Shown here in pieces: positions 53,329-61,683 of a DNA stretch of 64,000 nucleotides. Below the pieces are notes generated by a model. It worked only from the letters and a program-made list of their open reading frames with translations, was not told the origin of the DNA and made no database searches. The DNA is from Algimonas ampicilliniresistens. GTDB lineage: Bacteria > Pseudomonadota > Alphaproteobacteria > Caulobacterales > Maricaulaceae. How positions within the stretch are numbered: the first letter of the stretch is position 1; every line of letters begins with the position of its first letter. A program made the translations under genes and the position numbers. The stretch is from positions 62,001 through 126,000 of the forward strand of contig NZ_BSNK01000002.1 of the NCBI RefSeq assembly GCF_030159955.1. The letters run 5' to 3'.

Positions 53329-53962
53329 TGTTTTCGCTCAGAGATCCCGCCCCTTTAAAGACTGCGCTCCCTGCGACCAGAGCACTCGCGCCGGCAGAAA
53401 TACAAAGCGGCGCCGTCTGGGGATTCACGCCCCCATCCACTTCTAGAACAATGTCTCGTCCAGTTTGATCAATCATCTTGCGCAAGGCTTCGATCTTACG
53501 AAGCTGGCTATCAATAAAGCTTTGGCCGCCAAACCCGGGATTGACGCTCATCACCAGAACAAGGTCGAGTAGATCAATAACCGGTTCGATTGTGGCGGCG
53601 GGTGTGCCGGGATTGAGCACTAGGCCCGGTTTCGCGCCGCGCGCACGGATCGCTTGCAGACTCCGATGAACATGGGGTCCAGCATCGGGATGGATTGAAA
53701 GAAAGTCCGCGCCGGCTTCTACGAACGCGTCAATAAACGGATCCGCGGGCGCAATCATCAGATGGACGTCAAAAGGTTTGCTGGAATGCGGCCGCAGCGC
53801 TTTCACAACGGCCGGGCCGATCGTGATGTTGGGGACATAATGGCCATCCATCACATCCACATGGATCATGTCGGCCCCAGCAGCATCAACATCAGCCACC
53901 GCCTGCCCTAACGCTGCAAAGTCAGCTGACAAGATGGACGGGGAAATCAGGACTTCGCTCAC
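53288..53962 (-). CDS. rpe: Ribulose-phosphate 3-epimerase
   Basis: The 224-residue TIM barrel interconverts ribulose-5-P and xylulose-5-P. Motifs are ISPSILSADFAALG at the start, HVDVMDGHYVPNITIGP (metal and catalytic residues), DVHLMI, SIHPDAG, LVLVMSVNPGFGGQ and LEVDGGVNPQT. It is complete and of usual length. Its 3' end may overlap the heparinase gene, suggesting one operon from rpe through the nucleotide-sugar enzyme. Confidence 0.96.
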   Translation of the reverse strand: MSEVLISPSILSADFAALGQAVADVDAAGADMIHVDVMDGHYVPNITIGPAVVKALRPHSSKPFDVHLMIAPADPFIDAFVEAGADFLSIHPDAGPHVHRSLQAIRARGAKPGLVLNPGTPAATIEPVIDLLDLVLVMSVNPGFGGQSFIDSQLRKIEALRKMIDQTGRDIVLEVDGGVNPQTAPLCISAGASALVAGSAVFKGAGSLSENIAALRADPIRAAV

Positions 53963-54087
53963 GGGCAGCCTCGATGTCAGGATGGTCTATGGCCGGTTAT
54001 CCGGTCAGATTTGACGCGTTGGGCCGAAATATTCGGTTCGATCAGGCCCGTAGCAGCGCAAATACGGCTCTGCAACGCGCAGACACA

Positions 54088-54120
54088 ACAAAGCCCGGCC
54101 CGGAATTAACCGGACCGAGC
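54088..54120 (-). terminator. Terminator of the repeat-lipoprotein gene
   Basis: On the minus strand GCTCGGTCCGG and CCGGGCCGGGC form a long, slightly mismatched stem around TTAATT, followed by TTTGTT. It starts about 25 bases after the stop codon at 54145. Confidence 0.75.
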
Positions 54121-54144
54121 TCGATGTGTCGTAATTTGCCGCGC

Positions 54145-54942
54145 TTATTTGCGGATCGGCAAGTAATCGCTTGAGCTGTAAGTCGAACCCGACGTCGCGT
54201 AACCGGTATAGGTGTCGGCGGTTGTGGTATCGCTATATGTCTCGGTTGTCGCGTCACCAGAATAGATGGTGGTGGATCCAACAGTACAACATTCAGTCGT
54301 CAGAGCCGGAGCAACATAAGTCGAAGAATAGGTCGACGTTGTTGGGGCCGTGTATGACGATGAAGACGAGTAGCTGGAATAGCCGTGGCCGCTTTGCAGA
54401 CACGTACCATCAGGTTGAGCCGATGTACCGGCTGGGCATTCCGCCATGCCACCTGAAGAATAGCTAGAGCTACCGTAAGATGAGCCCGTGTAGGATGTAG
54501 AACCCGTCGTGTAGCTGGTTGAGCCGCTTGAATAGCCTGTATAGTGCGAACCGCCATTTTGCATGCAGGTTCCATCAGGTTGCGATGTTGTGCCAGTCGG
54601 ACACGGAGCGACTTCTGTCGAGTAAGACGGTGCCGCAATATGACCCGTCTGGCTGTAACCAGAATGGCTGACAACGCCAACGCCGCACGTACCGGTATTG
54701 CACGTATGGCTGCTTTCATAATCGTAGTGTGTCCCAGAATAAACCGGAGCCGTACGGATAGCTGGCGCACTTACGGTCGAAACACCGCAGTTCCCACCAC
54801 AAGATTGAGCACTTTCATAATCATAATGCGTTCCACCGTAACGCGCGCTGGTGGCGTGGCTATTGGCGCAGGCTGTCAAGCCTAGAGCCGCAACGCCAGC
54901 AGTTGCCATCAGGCCACCGCGGAATAACTGTTTCGTGCTCAT
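54145..54942 (-). CDS. Tyr/Ser/Thr-rich repeat lipoprotein of unknown function
   Basis: I do not recognise the family. The protein is 265 residues with a lipoprotein signal (lipobox LTAC, cysteine 25) and no globular hydrophobic core. Two modules are duplicated: GTHYDYES followed by cysteine pairs (37-53 and 70-86), and CPxGTxxQPDGTCxQxG (114-130 and 169-185). Between and after them lie long runs of Ser, Tyr, Thr and Gly. The even cysteines suggest disulfides outside the cytoplasm. The ATG at 54942 has an excellent GGGAGG site, and a strong terminator follows, so it is a well-expressed monocistronic gene by appearance. It may be a surface or matrix protein; this is inference. Confidence 0.75.
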   Translation of the reverse strand: MSTKQLFRGGLMATAGVAALGLTACANSHATSARYGGTHYDYESAQSCGGNCGVSTVSAPAIRTAPVYSGTHYDYESSHTCNTGTCGVGVVSHSGYSQTGHIAAPSYSTEVAPCPTGTTSQPDGTCMQNGGSHYTGYSSGSTSYTTGSTSYTGSSYGSSSYSSGGMAECPAGTSAQPDGTCLQSGHGYSSYSSSSSYTAPTTSTYSSTYVAPALTTECCTVGSTTIYSGDATTETYSDTTTADTYTGYATSGSTYSSSDYLPIRK

Positions 54943-55089
54943 TAGAGCCTCCCATTTTGACACATCGCTGAGCGGTTCGCTTCAAGTCTCATGCCAGTTC
55001 AGTGCGTTTCTGCCTCAAACTGGGTTAATACCCTCTTTAAATCCAGTATTAGGGGTATTTCCGAGCCTTGTCCGCCTTTCGAGGTCTAC

Positions 55090-56688
55090 CTATTCAGTCC
55101 GTTTCAGGACCGCGATGAAAAATCCGTCTACTCCCCGCCCATCTGGTGCGTCGGGCGGCAGAATGCGAAGCATTCCATCGTCCAATCGTCCGTCTGGCAG
55201 ATCAAGACCCGGGATCTGTGTCAGCTTAACAAGGCCAAATTCAGGCATTGCCTTGCGAAACTTGTTCACCCGCGCTGCACCTTCTCTCTCCTGCAGCGAA
55301 CACACGGCGTAGAGCAGCACACCACCTGGGGCGACGCATTTCGCCGCACGCTTGAGCAACGTGTCTTGGAGTCGGGTTAGAGGCGTAATATCGCGCTCAC
55401 GACGATTATAGAGGACATCCGGGCGACGCCGGAACGTCCCCGTCGCAGAACAGGGCGCATCCAGTAGAACCGCATCGAACAGAACTTCAGGCTCGTAGTC
55501 ATTGAGGTCTGATGTGATGACCGTCGCCTTGGAACCTGTGCGCTCCAAATTCTGGGTCAGACGCAGGGTGCGAGCTTCTGAGACATCGATCGCCGTCACC
55601 TCCGCACCCATCGCGCAGAGTTGCATCGATTTCCCGCCAGGCGCGGCGCAAAGGTCTGCGACGCGTTTGCCAGACAAACCCTCACTGGCCTGCTCCAAAA
55701 TACGAGCAGGCAAGGCCGCCGCCATATCCTGAACCCACCAAGCGCCGTCCTGGAATCCTTCCAACGCCGTGACATTCCCAATTGAGTCGAGCCTGACCGT
55801 GGTCTCGCCAATAATCTGGCCACCTAAAGTTTTCGCCCAAGCCTCTGGGTCTTTTTTGACCGAAATGTCCAAGGGCGGGGACATGGACAACATAAGGGCC
55901 ATGCGCCGAACCGTGGGTTTGCCGTAAAGGCGCATCCATTCGGACCGCAGCCAGCCGGGGATATTTTGCGTCGGTGGAACCTTCGCGGCTTCCGCTTTGC
56001 CGATTTCAGCCACCTTGCGCAGGACCGCATTGGCGAGTCCGGCGAAGGGTTCAGATTTAGAGTCAGCTTTTATGAGATTGACCGTATCGCCAACGGCGGC
56101 GTGGGGTGCGACGTCCATAAAGACCATTTGCGCCGTCGCCGTCTGTAGATAGGCCTGAACTCGTCCGGGCGGTGGACGCTGTATCAACGGGGCAAGCACC
56201 GCATCAATCTGGCCAAGCCGGCGTAGCGTCGTTGCTGCAATCGCCCGGGCAAAGCCCCGGTCGCGTGCATCCAAACCTTCGAGCGCTGGATTTTTGGCCA
56301 GTGATCCTTCGAGTCTGAACCCGCGACCCAGCACATCGCTAACGGCCATAGCGGCGGCTTTACGAGCTGCCTGGGCATTGGTCAGTTTTTCACGCGTTGG
56401 GCGCGGCCAAGCGCGTGCCGCTGGCTTGCCACCATCGCGACCGCCTCGATTATCATCTCTACGGCCGCCGTCTCTAGAGCCGGAAGGTCTACCGCCGCCT
56501 TTTGAGCCACCACGGGCGTCGCCAGACTTGCCTTTATAGCCACTGCCTTTGTTGTCGGGTTTGCCCCCGGGCTTCCCTTTAAACCCGCTGCCGCCCTTAT
56601 AAGGAGCCTTGGATCCAGACCCCGTCTTTCGAGGACCTTTATTCGAGTCGCGCTTTGGACGATCAGATCTGTTGGTTGGTTCAGCCAT
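55090..56688 (-). CDS. rsmB: RsmB-type rRNA (cytosine-C5)-methyltransferase with RG-rich tail
   Basis: The protein is about 532 residues. After a low-complexity N-terminus (1-92) comes an NusB-like domain (LTNAQAARKAAAMAVSDVLG ...), then the Rossmann methyltransferase with LCAAPGGKSMQLCAMGA for SAM binding, C413 in DAPCSATGTFRRRPD and the second catalytic C463 in YAVCSLQ. This fits methylation of C967-equivalent in 16S rRNA. The first 92 residues are rich in Gly, Lys, Arg and Ser with RGG/GGR and KG repeats, like RNA-binding disordered tails. The start at 56688 (MAEPTNRSD) is chosen over upstream frames; it is divergent from the SdhAF4 gene. Confidence 0.9.
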   Translation of the reverse strand: MAEPTNRSDRPKRDSNKGPRKTGSGSKAPYKGGSGFKGKPGGKPDNKGSGYKGKSGDARGGSKGGGRPSGSRDGGRRDDNRGGRDGGKPAARAWPRPTREKLTNAQAARKAAAMAVSDVLGRGFRLEGSLAKNPALEGLDARDRGFARAIAATTLRRLGQIDAVLAPLIQRPPPGRVQAYLQTATAQMVFMDVAPHAAVGDTVNLIKADSKSEPFAGLANAVLRKVAEIGKAEAAKVPPTQNIPGWLRSEWMRLYGKPTVRRMALMLSMSPPLDISVKKDPEAWAKTLGGQIIGETTVRLDSIGNVTALEGFQDGAWWVQDMAAALPARILEQASEGLSGKRVADLCAAPGGKSMQLCAMGAEVTAIDVSEARTLRLTQNLERTGSKATVITSDLNDYEPEVLFDAVLLDAPCSATGTFRRRPDVLYNRRERDITPLTRLQDTLLKRAAKCVAPGGVLLYAVCSLQEREGAARVNKFRKAMPEFGLVKLTQIPGLDLPDGRLDDGMLRILPPDAPDGRGVDGFFIAVLKRTE

Positions 56689-56976
56689 GGCCGCGCCATA
56701 GGACAGACACGCGCTGCGGTCCATCATCCACCCCACGGCATCCACTCCTCGGCATTACCCGACGGCGGAGCGGAGAGTCCGCCCCCCCGACAGACCGAGA
56801 CCAAACGCCACAGCACTTCAGAATGAGCCGCCTGTGACACATTTCCGCACAGCCTATGGTAAACAACGCCCTAGCGCGGGATTCACGCGATTTTCAGCCT
56901 TCCACTGTAACGAAAAGGCACATCGGGCGACTGCGTCCGGTTTGACGTAACGGGTCGCCGATCCTACGTCGTGGGT
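56689..56976. other. Divergent promoter region between rsmB and the SdhAF4 gene
   Basis: About 290 bases carry no supportable gene and no recognised operator. Short frames in both directions lack ribosome sites and family resemblance. Confidence 0.4.
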
Positions 56977-57183
56977 ATGTCAAAGACAGCCCCCGACGAT
57001 CTGGAAAATGCGGCTCCGGGCAAAGCTTTGCCGCCCGCCGCTGTGCGCGCCCTTAAAGAGGCCGCCGAGCGACGCCGGATCGAAGCCGAGCAAGAGCGTC
57101 CGACCGAACATCGTGGTCCGAGCGGCGAGGAGCCGACGCGATATGGGGATTGGGAACGGGGCGGCATCGCTTACGATTTCTAG
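56977..57183 (+). CDS. Succinate dehydrogenase assembly factor 4 family (DUF1674)
   Basis: The 68-residue protein ends in the family signature GPSGEEPTRYGDWERGGIAY plus DF. SdhAF4 proteins bind flavinylated SdhA and promote its assembly with SdhB while limiting oxidant leakage. The rest is an acidic/basic helix rich in Ala, Glu and Arg. The ATG at 56977 is preferred over the GTG at 56971. No sdh genes are in the window, which is common for this small gene. Confidence 0.85.
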   Translation: MSKTAPDDLENAAPGKALPPAAVRALKEAAERRRIEAEQERPTEHRGPSGEEPTRYGDWERGGIAYDF

Positions 57184-57268
57184 CCCCTCACCCGCGCCAC
57201 CGCCCTTCGCTGCATTGTGAATGAACGCGGACCGGAAATATATCCGGCCGTAGCGAAGTGGGAGTGGC

Positions 57269-58189
57269 ATGATGGCCATCAAATTGGCTCTTCGGAGCAT
57301 GGGCGCAATCGCGTTTTTAGGGCTGGTGACCGGACCCGCATTTGCGGGCGGGCCAGGGACTGCGCACACAGTTGTTGGACAGTGTAGCGGCATTGGAAAC
57401 TGCGATTCAGGCGTCGCTTTTATGCCAGCACCAAGAGGCCATTCAGGTCCGATGACGGTAGAAAATCGGACGCCTTATGATTTTCTCGACAGCGTCCATT
57501 TCCAGCGTTCGCCGCATGTGTCTATCACCCGTATTCATAGTCTGAGCGCAAGCGTTGGTCTATCCGATGCACCGGCTGGATTTACCACTGGTTGCCATCC
57601 GCAGAGCACTGTTTATTGCCGTACCGGACATCAAACCGTTACGCCTGCGCCAGTTGTGCCGCGTCCCGCGGTGCCCCACCCCACTGTGCCGCATCCCTAT
57701 GCGCACAAACCTGTGGCGCACCGCCCGGTTGTTCAACACCCTGTAGCCCCACCGCGCATTGTTGCGATTGGCGGCGGTTATGATCCGTCCAAATTCACGC
57801 CGCGTGTTTATGGCGATCCTTATACAATCACGCCGGGTATCGCCTATTTGCCGACATCAATCGTTGTCCGCGATCCACGTCAGGCACAAGCCGTGCTGGA
57901 CACGGGTCAAGCGCGACCTAACCCGTGGACTCCTGGTGGTATCACGCCCGCCTATCTAGGTGTGCCCGTTCGTCCGGCTGTCCCGAATGTGCGACCACCC
58001 TATATAAACCCCCGCCCACCGATGGTCGGTGGCCCGGTGATCTACCCGCGTCCGCCTGTGGTTCATCCAAGGCCCATGCCGCCGGTCACATGTAAACGCC
58101 CCTTACCGGCCCCGCCTTACGTGCCTTTGCCGCACCCAACAGCGACCCCACCTTGTGGGTCTCCTCACGGATATAAAAGCCGCTACTAA
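57269..58189 (+). CDS. Secreted Pro/His-rich protein 1, unknown family
   Basis: I do not recognise the family. The 306-residue protein has a signal peptide (AIAFLGLVTGPAFA). Residues 30-125 hold paired cysteines and an ordered-looking part; residues 126-163 are a Pro/His/Val tract (VPHPTVPHPYAHKPVAHRP), and the last 80 residues are again Pro-rich with RPP and YPRPP units. Such sequences form extended polyproline helices and may bind metals through histidines. A second Pro/His-rich secreted protein follows 186 bp later. A terminator-like hairpin comes right after the gene. Confidence 0.7.
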   Translation: MMAIKLALRSMGAIAFLGLVTGPAFAGGPGTAHTVVGQCSGIGNCDSGVAFMPAPRGHSGPMTVENRTPYDFLDSVHFQRSPHVSITRIHSLSASVGLSDAPAGFTTGCHPQSTVYCRTGHQTVTPAPVVPRPAVPHPTVPHPYAHKPVAHRPVVQHPVAPPRIVAIGGGYDPSKFTPRVYGDPYTITPGIAYLPTSIVVRDPRQAQAVLDTGQARPNPWTPGGITPAYLGVPVRPAVPNVRPPYINPRPPMVGGPVIYPRPPVVHPRPMPPVTCKRPLPAPPYVPLPHPTATPPCGSPHGYKSRY

Positions 58190-58207
58190 AGTGGCCTAGA
58201 CATCAGT

Positions 58208-58244
58208 CAGAAGGCCGCGGTCCAGACCGGACTGCGGCCTTCTG
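58208..58244 (+). terminator. Terminator-like hairpin after Pro/His-rich gene 1
   Basis: CAGAAGGCCGC and GCGGCCTTCTG form an 11-bp stem extended inside by GTCC/GGAC. The following sequence is only moderately T-rich, but position and strength support termination. Confidence 0.65.
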
Positions 58245-58375
58245 TGATTCTGACTAGAGCCGGACCTTAGACCCTCACCCATGACTCTGATTGGCACACA
58301 CCTTGCAGCGCCTGAGCCGAAAGCTTCGAGTGATTTGAAGCACTTAAGGTTAACGCGACAGCACGAGGGTCCGCC

Positions 58376-58972
58376 ATGTCCAAAATCATCAAAGGGTCAC
58401 TTGGGCTCGTCGCTACAGTGTTGTTGGGAAGTGTGGCTCAAGCCGACACGCCCACCCATACAACCTGCGTTGTTCCGCCCAAACCCTGTGTAAGTTGTGT
58501 GGGCCCGAAGACCGGCACAAGCACATTACCGCCCCTATCATCCTACTTTGATCATCAGGCCCATTGCGGGAAAGTCTATAAGCCTGTGCCGAAGGTCGTG
58601 CACCACGCCCCGGTCCCGTCCTACAAACACCATGTCCCGAGACACCGTCCTAAGCACCACCCCAAGAAACCGTGTATAGTCGTGGTTCATAAGACGACCA
58701 CCCAATGCAAAACAGTGATCATCAAAAATGTGCACCGTCCGATCGTGCATCCGCCGAAAATTCACCCACCGATCGTGCGGCCACCCGTTATTCATCCACC
58801 CGTCGTGCATCCACCCGTGATTCACCCGCCGCGTCCGCGATATGTTCGCGTGGTACGGCCCATCGTTCACGTGCCCTATCCGGTGCCGGTGCCCGTGACC
58901 TACCCGGTCTATGCGCCGTGCCCGACAGCCCCGTGTCAGCCGGTTCGTCGCTATTCGCGCTACGGCAATTAA
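58376..58972 (+). CDS. Secreted His-Pro-Pro repeat protein 2, unknown family
   Basis: I do not recognise the family. The 198-residue protein has a signal peptide (SLGLVATVLLGSVAQA). The middle is basic and His-rich (HHVPRHRPKHHPKKPC). Residues 121-152 are about six five-residue units of the form H/R-P-P/I-x-V/I (for example PPVIHPPVVHPP). A tyrosine/proline/valine stretch and two cysteines close the protein, which ends RRYSRYGN. Eight cysteines suggest disulfides outside the cytoplasm. The pattern points to a rigid extended, possibly metal-binding, envelope protein. Start: ATG at 58376; the preceding AGGG is a fair ribosome site. Confidence 0.7.
   Translation: MSKIIKGSLGLVATVLLGSVAQADTPTHTTCVVPPKPCVSCVGPKTGTSTLPPLSSYFDHQAHCGKVYKPVPKVVHHAPVPSYKHHVPRHRPKHHPKKPCIVVVHKTTTQCKTVIIKNVHRPIVHPPKIHPPIVRPPVIHPPVVHPPVIHPPRPRYVRVVRPIVHVPYPVPVPVTYPVYAPCPTAPCQPVRRYSRYGN
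58736..58831 (+). repeat. 15-bp-period coding tandem repeat (HPPxx units)
   Basis: The DNA shows a degenerate 15-bp period built on CATCCACCC/ATTCACCC units, encoding consecutive HPPVI/HPPVV pentapeptides. Copies differ at third codon positions, so the repeat is kept at protein level and is not a recent slippage product. Confidence 0.7.
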
Positions 58973-58981
58973 GGACTGGCG

Positions 58982-59695
58982 CTAGCTGCGCCTGAAATCG
59001 GCGCCGTCAATCTCCGCCATTATGGCGCGGGCGGCGGCGGCTGGGTCATCGGCCTGTGTGATCGGTCGTCCGATCACCAAATGCGTCGCGCCAGATTTGA
59101 GCGCGGCCGACGGCGTCGCGATCCTTTTCTGATCACCGGCGGCAGCGCCCGTCGGGCGAACGCCCGGCGTGACGACTAAAAAACTATCCGGCACAGCGGC
59201 GCGTATTGACGCGGCCTCAAGCGGCGACGCTACAACACCGTCCATCCCAGCGTCGAGCGCCTGACGCACGCGTCGCATCACCAGATTTTCGGCATTGTCG
59301 TTATAACCAATGTCTTCCAGGGCCTTTTTGTCGAGCGATGTCAGGACCGTCACACCGAGAATTTTCAAGCTCGAACTGCCCTTCCCCCGAACAGCCGCCC
59401 GCATCACGTCAGGCCGAGCGTGAACCGTCAGTAATTGTGCATCAAGACCAGCAACCGATGCGGTCGCTTTTTCGACCGTCGCGTCGATGTCGTGGAATTT
59501 GAAATCAAGAAAAACATTTTTGCCCATGGCGCGCAGCTCGCGCCCCAATTCGACGCCGCCAATCGGTAAAAGCTGAAGCCCTATCTTGTAGCTTGCGACG
59601 CTCTCGCCGAGCCGCTCCACCATGACGCGCGCTTCTTCGACACTCGGCAGGTCGAGCGCAACAAAAACGCGTTCATCGGTCATGGTCTTTTCCAT
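58982..59695 (-). CDS. pyrF: Orotidine 5'-phosphate decarboxylase
   Basis: The 237-residue TIM barrel makes UMP from OMP. Visible motifs are VFVALDLPSVEEA, YKIGLQLL, the catalytic FLDFKFHDIDATV and VVTPGVRP, and the end has HLVIGRPITQADDPA. The ATG at 59695 shares a base with the TGA stop of the upstream SDR gene (TGATG), so the two are translated together. Length is standard. Confidence 0.96.
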   Translation of the reverse strand: MEKTMTDERVFVALDLPSVEEARVMVERLGESVASYKIGLQLLPIGGVELGRELRAMGKNVFLDFKFHDIDATVEKATASVAGLDAQLLTVHARPDVMRAAVRGKGSSSLKILGVTVLTSLDKKALEDIGYNDNAENLVMRRVRQALDAGMDGVVASPLEAASIRAAVPDSFLVVTPGVRPTGAAAGDQKRIATPSAALKSGATHLVIGRPITQADDPAAAARAIMAEIDGADFRRS

Positions 59696-60513
59696 CAAGC
59701 TTCACCCGTATTGCGATAGCCGCCAGACATTTTCGCCATAATTTTCTTCACGCGTTTTTGCGGCAGAAAGCGACCCAGCCGAGCAATCGTGCGGTTGACC
59801 TTGCCCGGAATGAACACGTCTTCATTCGCTTCCAACGCATCTGCGCCAAGTCGAGCGCAGTCTTCGGCGCTCATCTTCATATAGTCGGGGAGCTGATTAA
59901 TGCCTTCGCGTGTGCCGTTCACATCATGAAATTCAGTGATGGTAAAGCCGGGGCAGAGCGCGGAAACATGCACGCCTGTGCCGTCCATTTCCACATTCAG
60001 GCTCTGGCTGAATTTGATGAGATAGGCTTTCACTGCGGCGTAAAGCGTATGGCCACGGCTGCCCGGCATGTGGCCCGCAAGGCTCGCCACATTCATGACA
60101 CGGCCAAAGCCGCGCTCAATCATGCCGGGGAGAAGCTTGTGCGTCATCTCGCACGGCACATCGACCATGAGCCTGTTGAAGCGGGCATGGTCCGCCCAAG
60201 GACTATCGAGATAAAGGCCCGTATGACCATAGCCGGCATTATTGATGACGCCGTCTACGATCAGTCCTTTTCCAGCGATCTCAGCCAGCATGACGTCTAC
60301 GGCGCCGTCTTTCATCAGATCCGCCGTCACATGATCGACCGTCACGTCAAAGGCGGCTTCGATCTCCTTGCCCAAGGTGATCAAACGATCTGTCCGGCGC
60401 GCCGTGATGATCAAATTCCAGCCGCGACCCGCATATTCTTGCGCCAACGCAGCCCCAATCCCGGCGGAACCCCCCGTGATTAGCATTGTTCGCGCCGTTT
60501 TCCGATCCGCCAT
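59695..60513 (-). CDS. Short-chain dehydrogenase/reductase
   Basis: The 272-residue classical-type SDR has NAD(P) motif TGGSAGIG near residue 14, ITARRTDRL favouring NADP, NNAGYG, the catalytic serine in NVASLAGHMPGS and YAAVK. The C-terminus is basic (RFLPQKRVKKIMAK), resembling DltE/YqjQ-like members. The substrate is unknown. The start at 60513 has AAGGGG upstream. It is coupled to pyrF by a one-base overlap, though no metabolic link is evident. Confidence 0.88.
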   Translation of the reverse strand: MADRKTARTMLITGGSAGIGAALAQEYAGRGWNLIITARRTDRLITLGKEIEAAFDVTVDHVTADLMKDGAVDVMLAEIAGKGLIVDGVINNAGYGHTGLYLDSPWADHARFNRLMVDVPCEMTHKLLPGMIERGFGRVMNVASLAGHMPGSRGHTLYAAVKAYLIKFSQSLNVEMDGTGVHVSALCPGFTITEFHDVNGTREGINQLPDYMKMSAEDCARLGADALEANEDVFIPGKVNRTIARLGRFLPQKRVKKIMAKMSGGYRNTGEA

Positions 60514-60567
60514 GCATGACCCCTTTGTCAGTTTTCTATCGCTCGCCCGCTTGCTAGACCCGCCCTC

Positions 60568-60888
60568 ATGACAAGGCAAACTATTGGACGATCCGCGCTG
60601 CTTATGACGGCGGCTATCTGGCTTAGCAGCTGTAGCACGCTCGACTTTAAAGATGCCGAGCCTGAGAAATATATGGGTTTTGATTGCGAACAGCTCGCTC
60701 AGCTCTCTGAGAGCTATCGCGATACGGCTCAGAATATGGTCGGCGCAGACGGTATTAGTGAATTAGAACGCCGCAACGAACGTAACTCATCCATTGGTGT
60801 GCGCGGCAATGCTCGACCCTATGAAATTGAGCAGGCGCGTGATCAGCGCTCAATCGCTCTGGCGCGCCGCCAGAAGGGCTGCCTCTAA
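60568..60888 (+). CDS. Small lipoprotein of unknown function
   Basis: The 106-residue protein has a lipoprotein signal (LLMTAAIWLSSC, cysteine 22). The mature part is helical and charged, with FDCEQLAQLSESYRDTAQNM and a C-terminal ARRQKGCL, giving two further cysteines. I do not recognise a named family. It is followed directly by a sterol-desaturase-like gene whose TTG start abuts its stop. Confidence 0.7.
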   Translation: MTRQTIGRSALLMTAAIWLSSCSTLDFKDAEPEKYMGFDCEQLAQLSESYRDTAQNMVGADGISELERRNERNSSIGVRGNARPYEIEQARDQRSIALARRQKGCL

Positions 60889-61674
60889 TTGGACACCATC
60901 GCGCTGGCCCGGCTCGGCGTTTTTGTCGGCGTTCTCATTCTCTTCATCGGCTTAGAATGGGTGTTCCCAGCCCGACAGCGCGTCCTGCCGCGACTGGCGC
61001 GCTGGCGCACCAATCTGAGCCTATCTATTTTAGGGAGCGTCGTCGGTGCGGTCATGGCTCCGGTTTTGGCCGTCAGCATGGCCGCGCTAGCAACATCAAA
61101 AGGTTGGGGGCTGTTCAATCTCATCGGTCTCGACCCGTGGATTGAAGGCCTGATCGCTGTGATCTTGCTCGACCTCGCGGTCTGGGCGCAGCATGTCGCC
61201 TTTCACTATGTGCCGTGGCTGTGGCGACTTCATGCCGTTCATCATACGGACCGCGATCTGGACGCCACAACGGGCGTGCGGTTTCATCCGGTCGAAATCG
61301 GCGCCAGCTTGCTCTGGAAAGCGCTGGTCATTCTCGCATTAGGGCCGTCCATCATCGCGGTAGTCGTATTCGAAATTCTACTGAACGGCACGGCGATTTT
61401 TACCCATAGCAACACGGCCCTACCAGAACGTCTTGATCATCGTCTGAGACGGATCATCGTCACACCGACCATGCACCGCATCCATCATTCAACTGACCGA
61501 CCGGAGACCAATTCCAACTACGGATTCAACCTGTCGATTTGGGATCACCTGTTCAGGACATACCGTGCCAAGGCCAAAGGGGAGCTAACCCTCGGTCTAT
61601 CAGAGCATCAAACCGAGGAACCCGCGAAACTGCTCGCCTCGCTGACACTTCCCTTCCGGCGACCTAACCCCTAA
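60889..61674 (+). CDS. Fatty-acid hydroxylase / sterol-desaturase superfamily membrane protein
   Basis: The 261-residue protein has about four membrane segments and the di-iron histidine set: HVAFHYVPWLWRLHAVHH, then RFHPVE, and HRIHHSTDRPETNSNYG, where N-S-N-Y-G is typical. It hydroxylates or desaturates a lipid in the membrane; the substrate is not deducible. The start is TTG at 60889, adjacent to the upstream stop, because no good ATG precedes the first membrane segment. Confidence 0.85.
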   Translation: MDTIALARLGVFVGVLILFIGLEWVFPARQRVLPRLARWRTNLSLSILGSVVGAVMAPVLAVSMAALATSKGWGLFNLIGLDPWIEGLIAVILLDLAVWAQHVAFHYVPWLWRLHAVHHTDRDLDATTGVRFHPVEIGASLLWKALVILALGPSIIAVVVFEILLNGTAIFTHSNTALPERLDHRLRRIIVTPTMHRIHHSTDRPETNSNYGFNLSIWDHLFRTYRAKAKGELTLGLSEHQTEEPAKLLASLTLPFRRPNP

Positions 61675-61683
61675 ACTGTTTCC

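Noticed and set aside
58736-58831. Regular repeat array considered as a CRISPR
   Set aside because: The 15-bp period has no spacers and lies in frame inside a coding sequence; it encodes HPPxx units.
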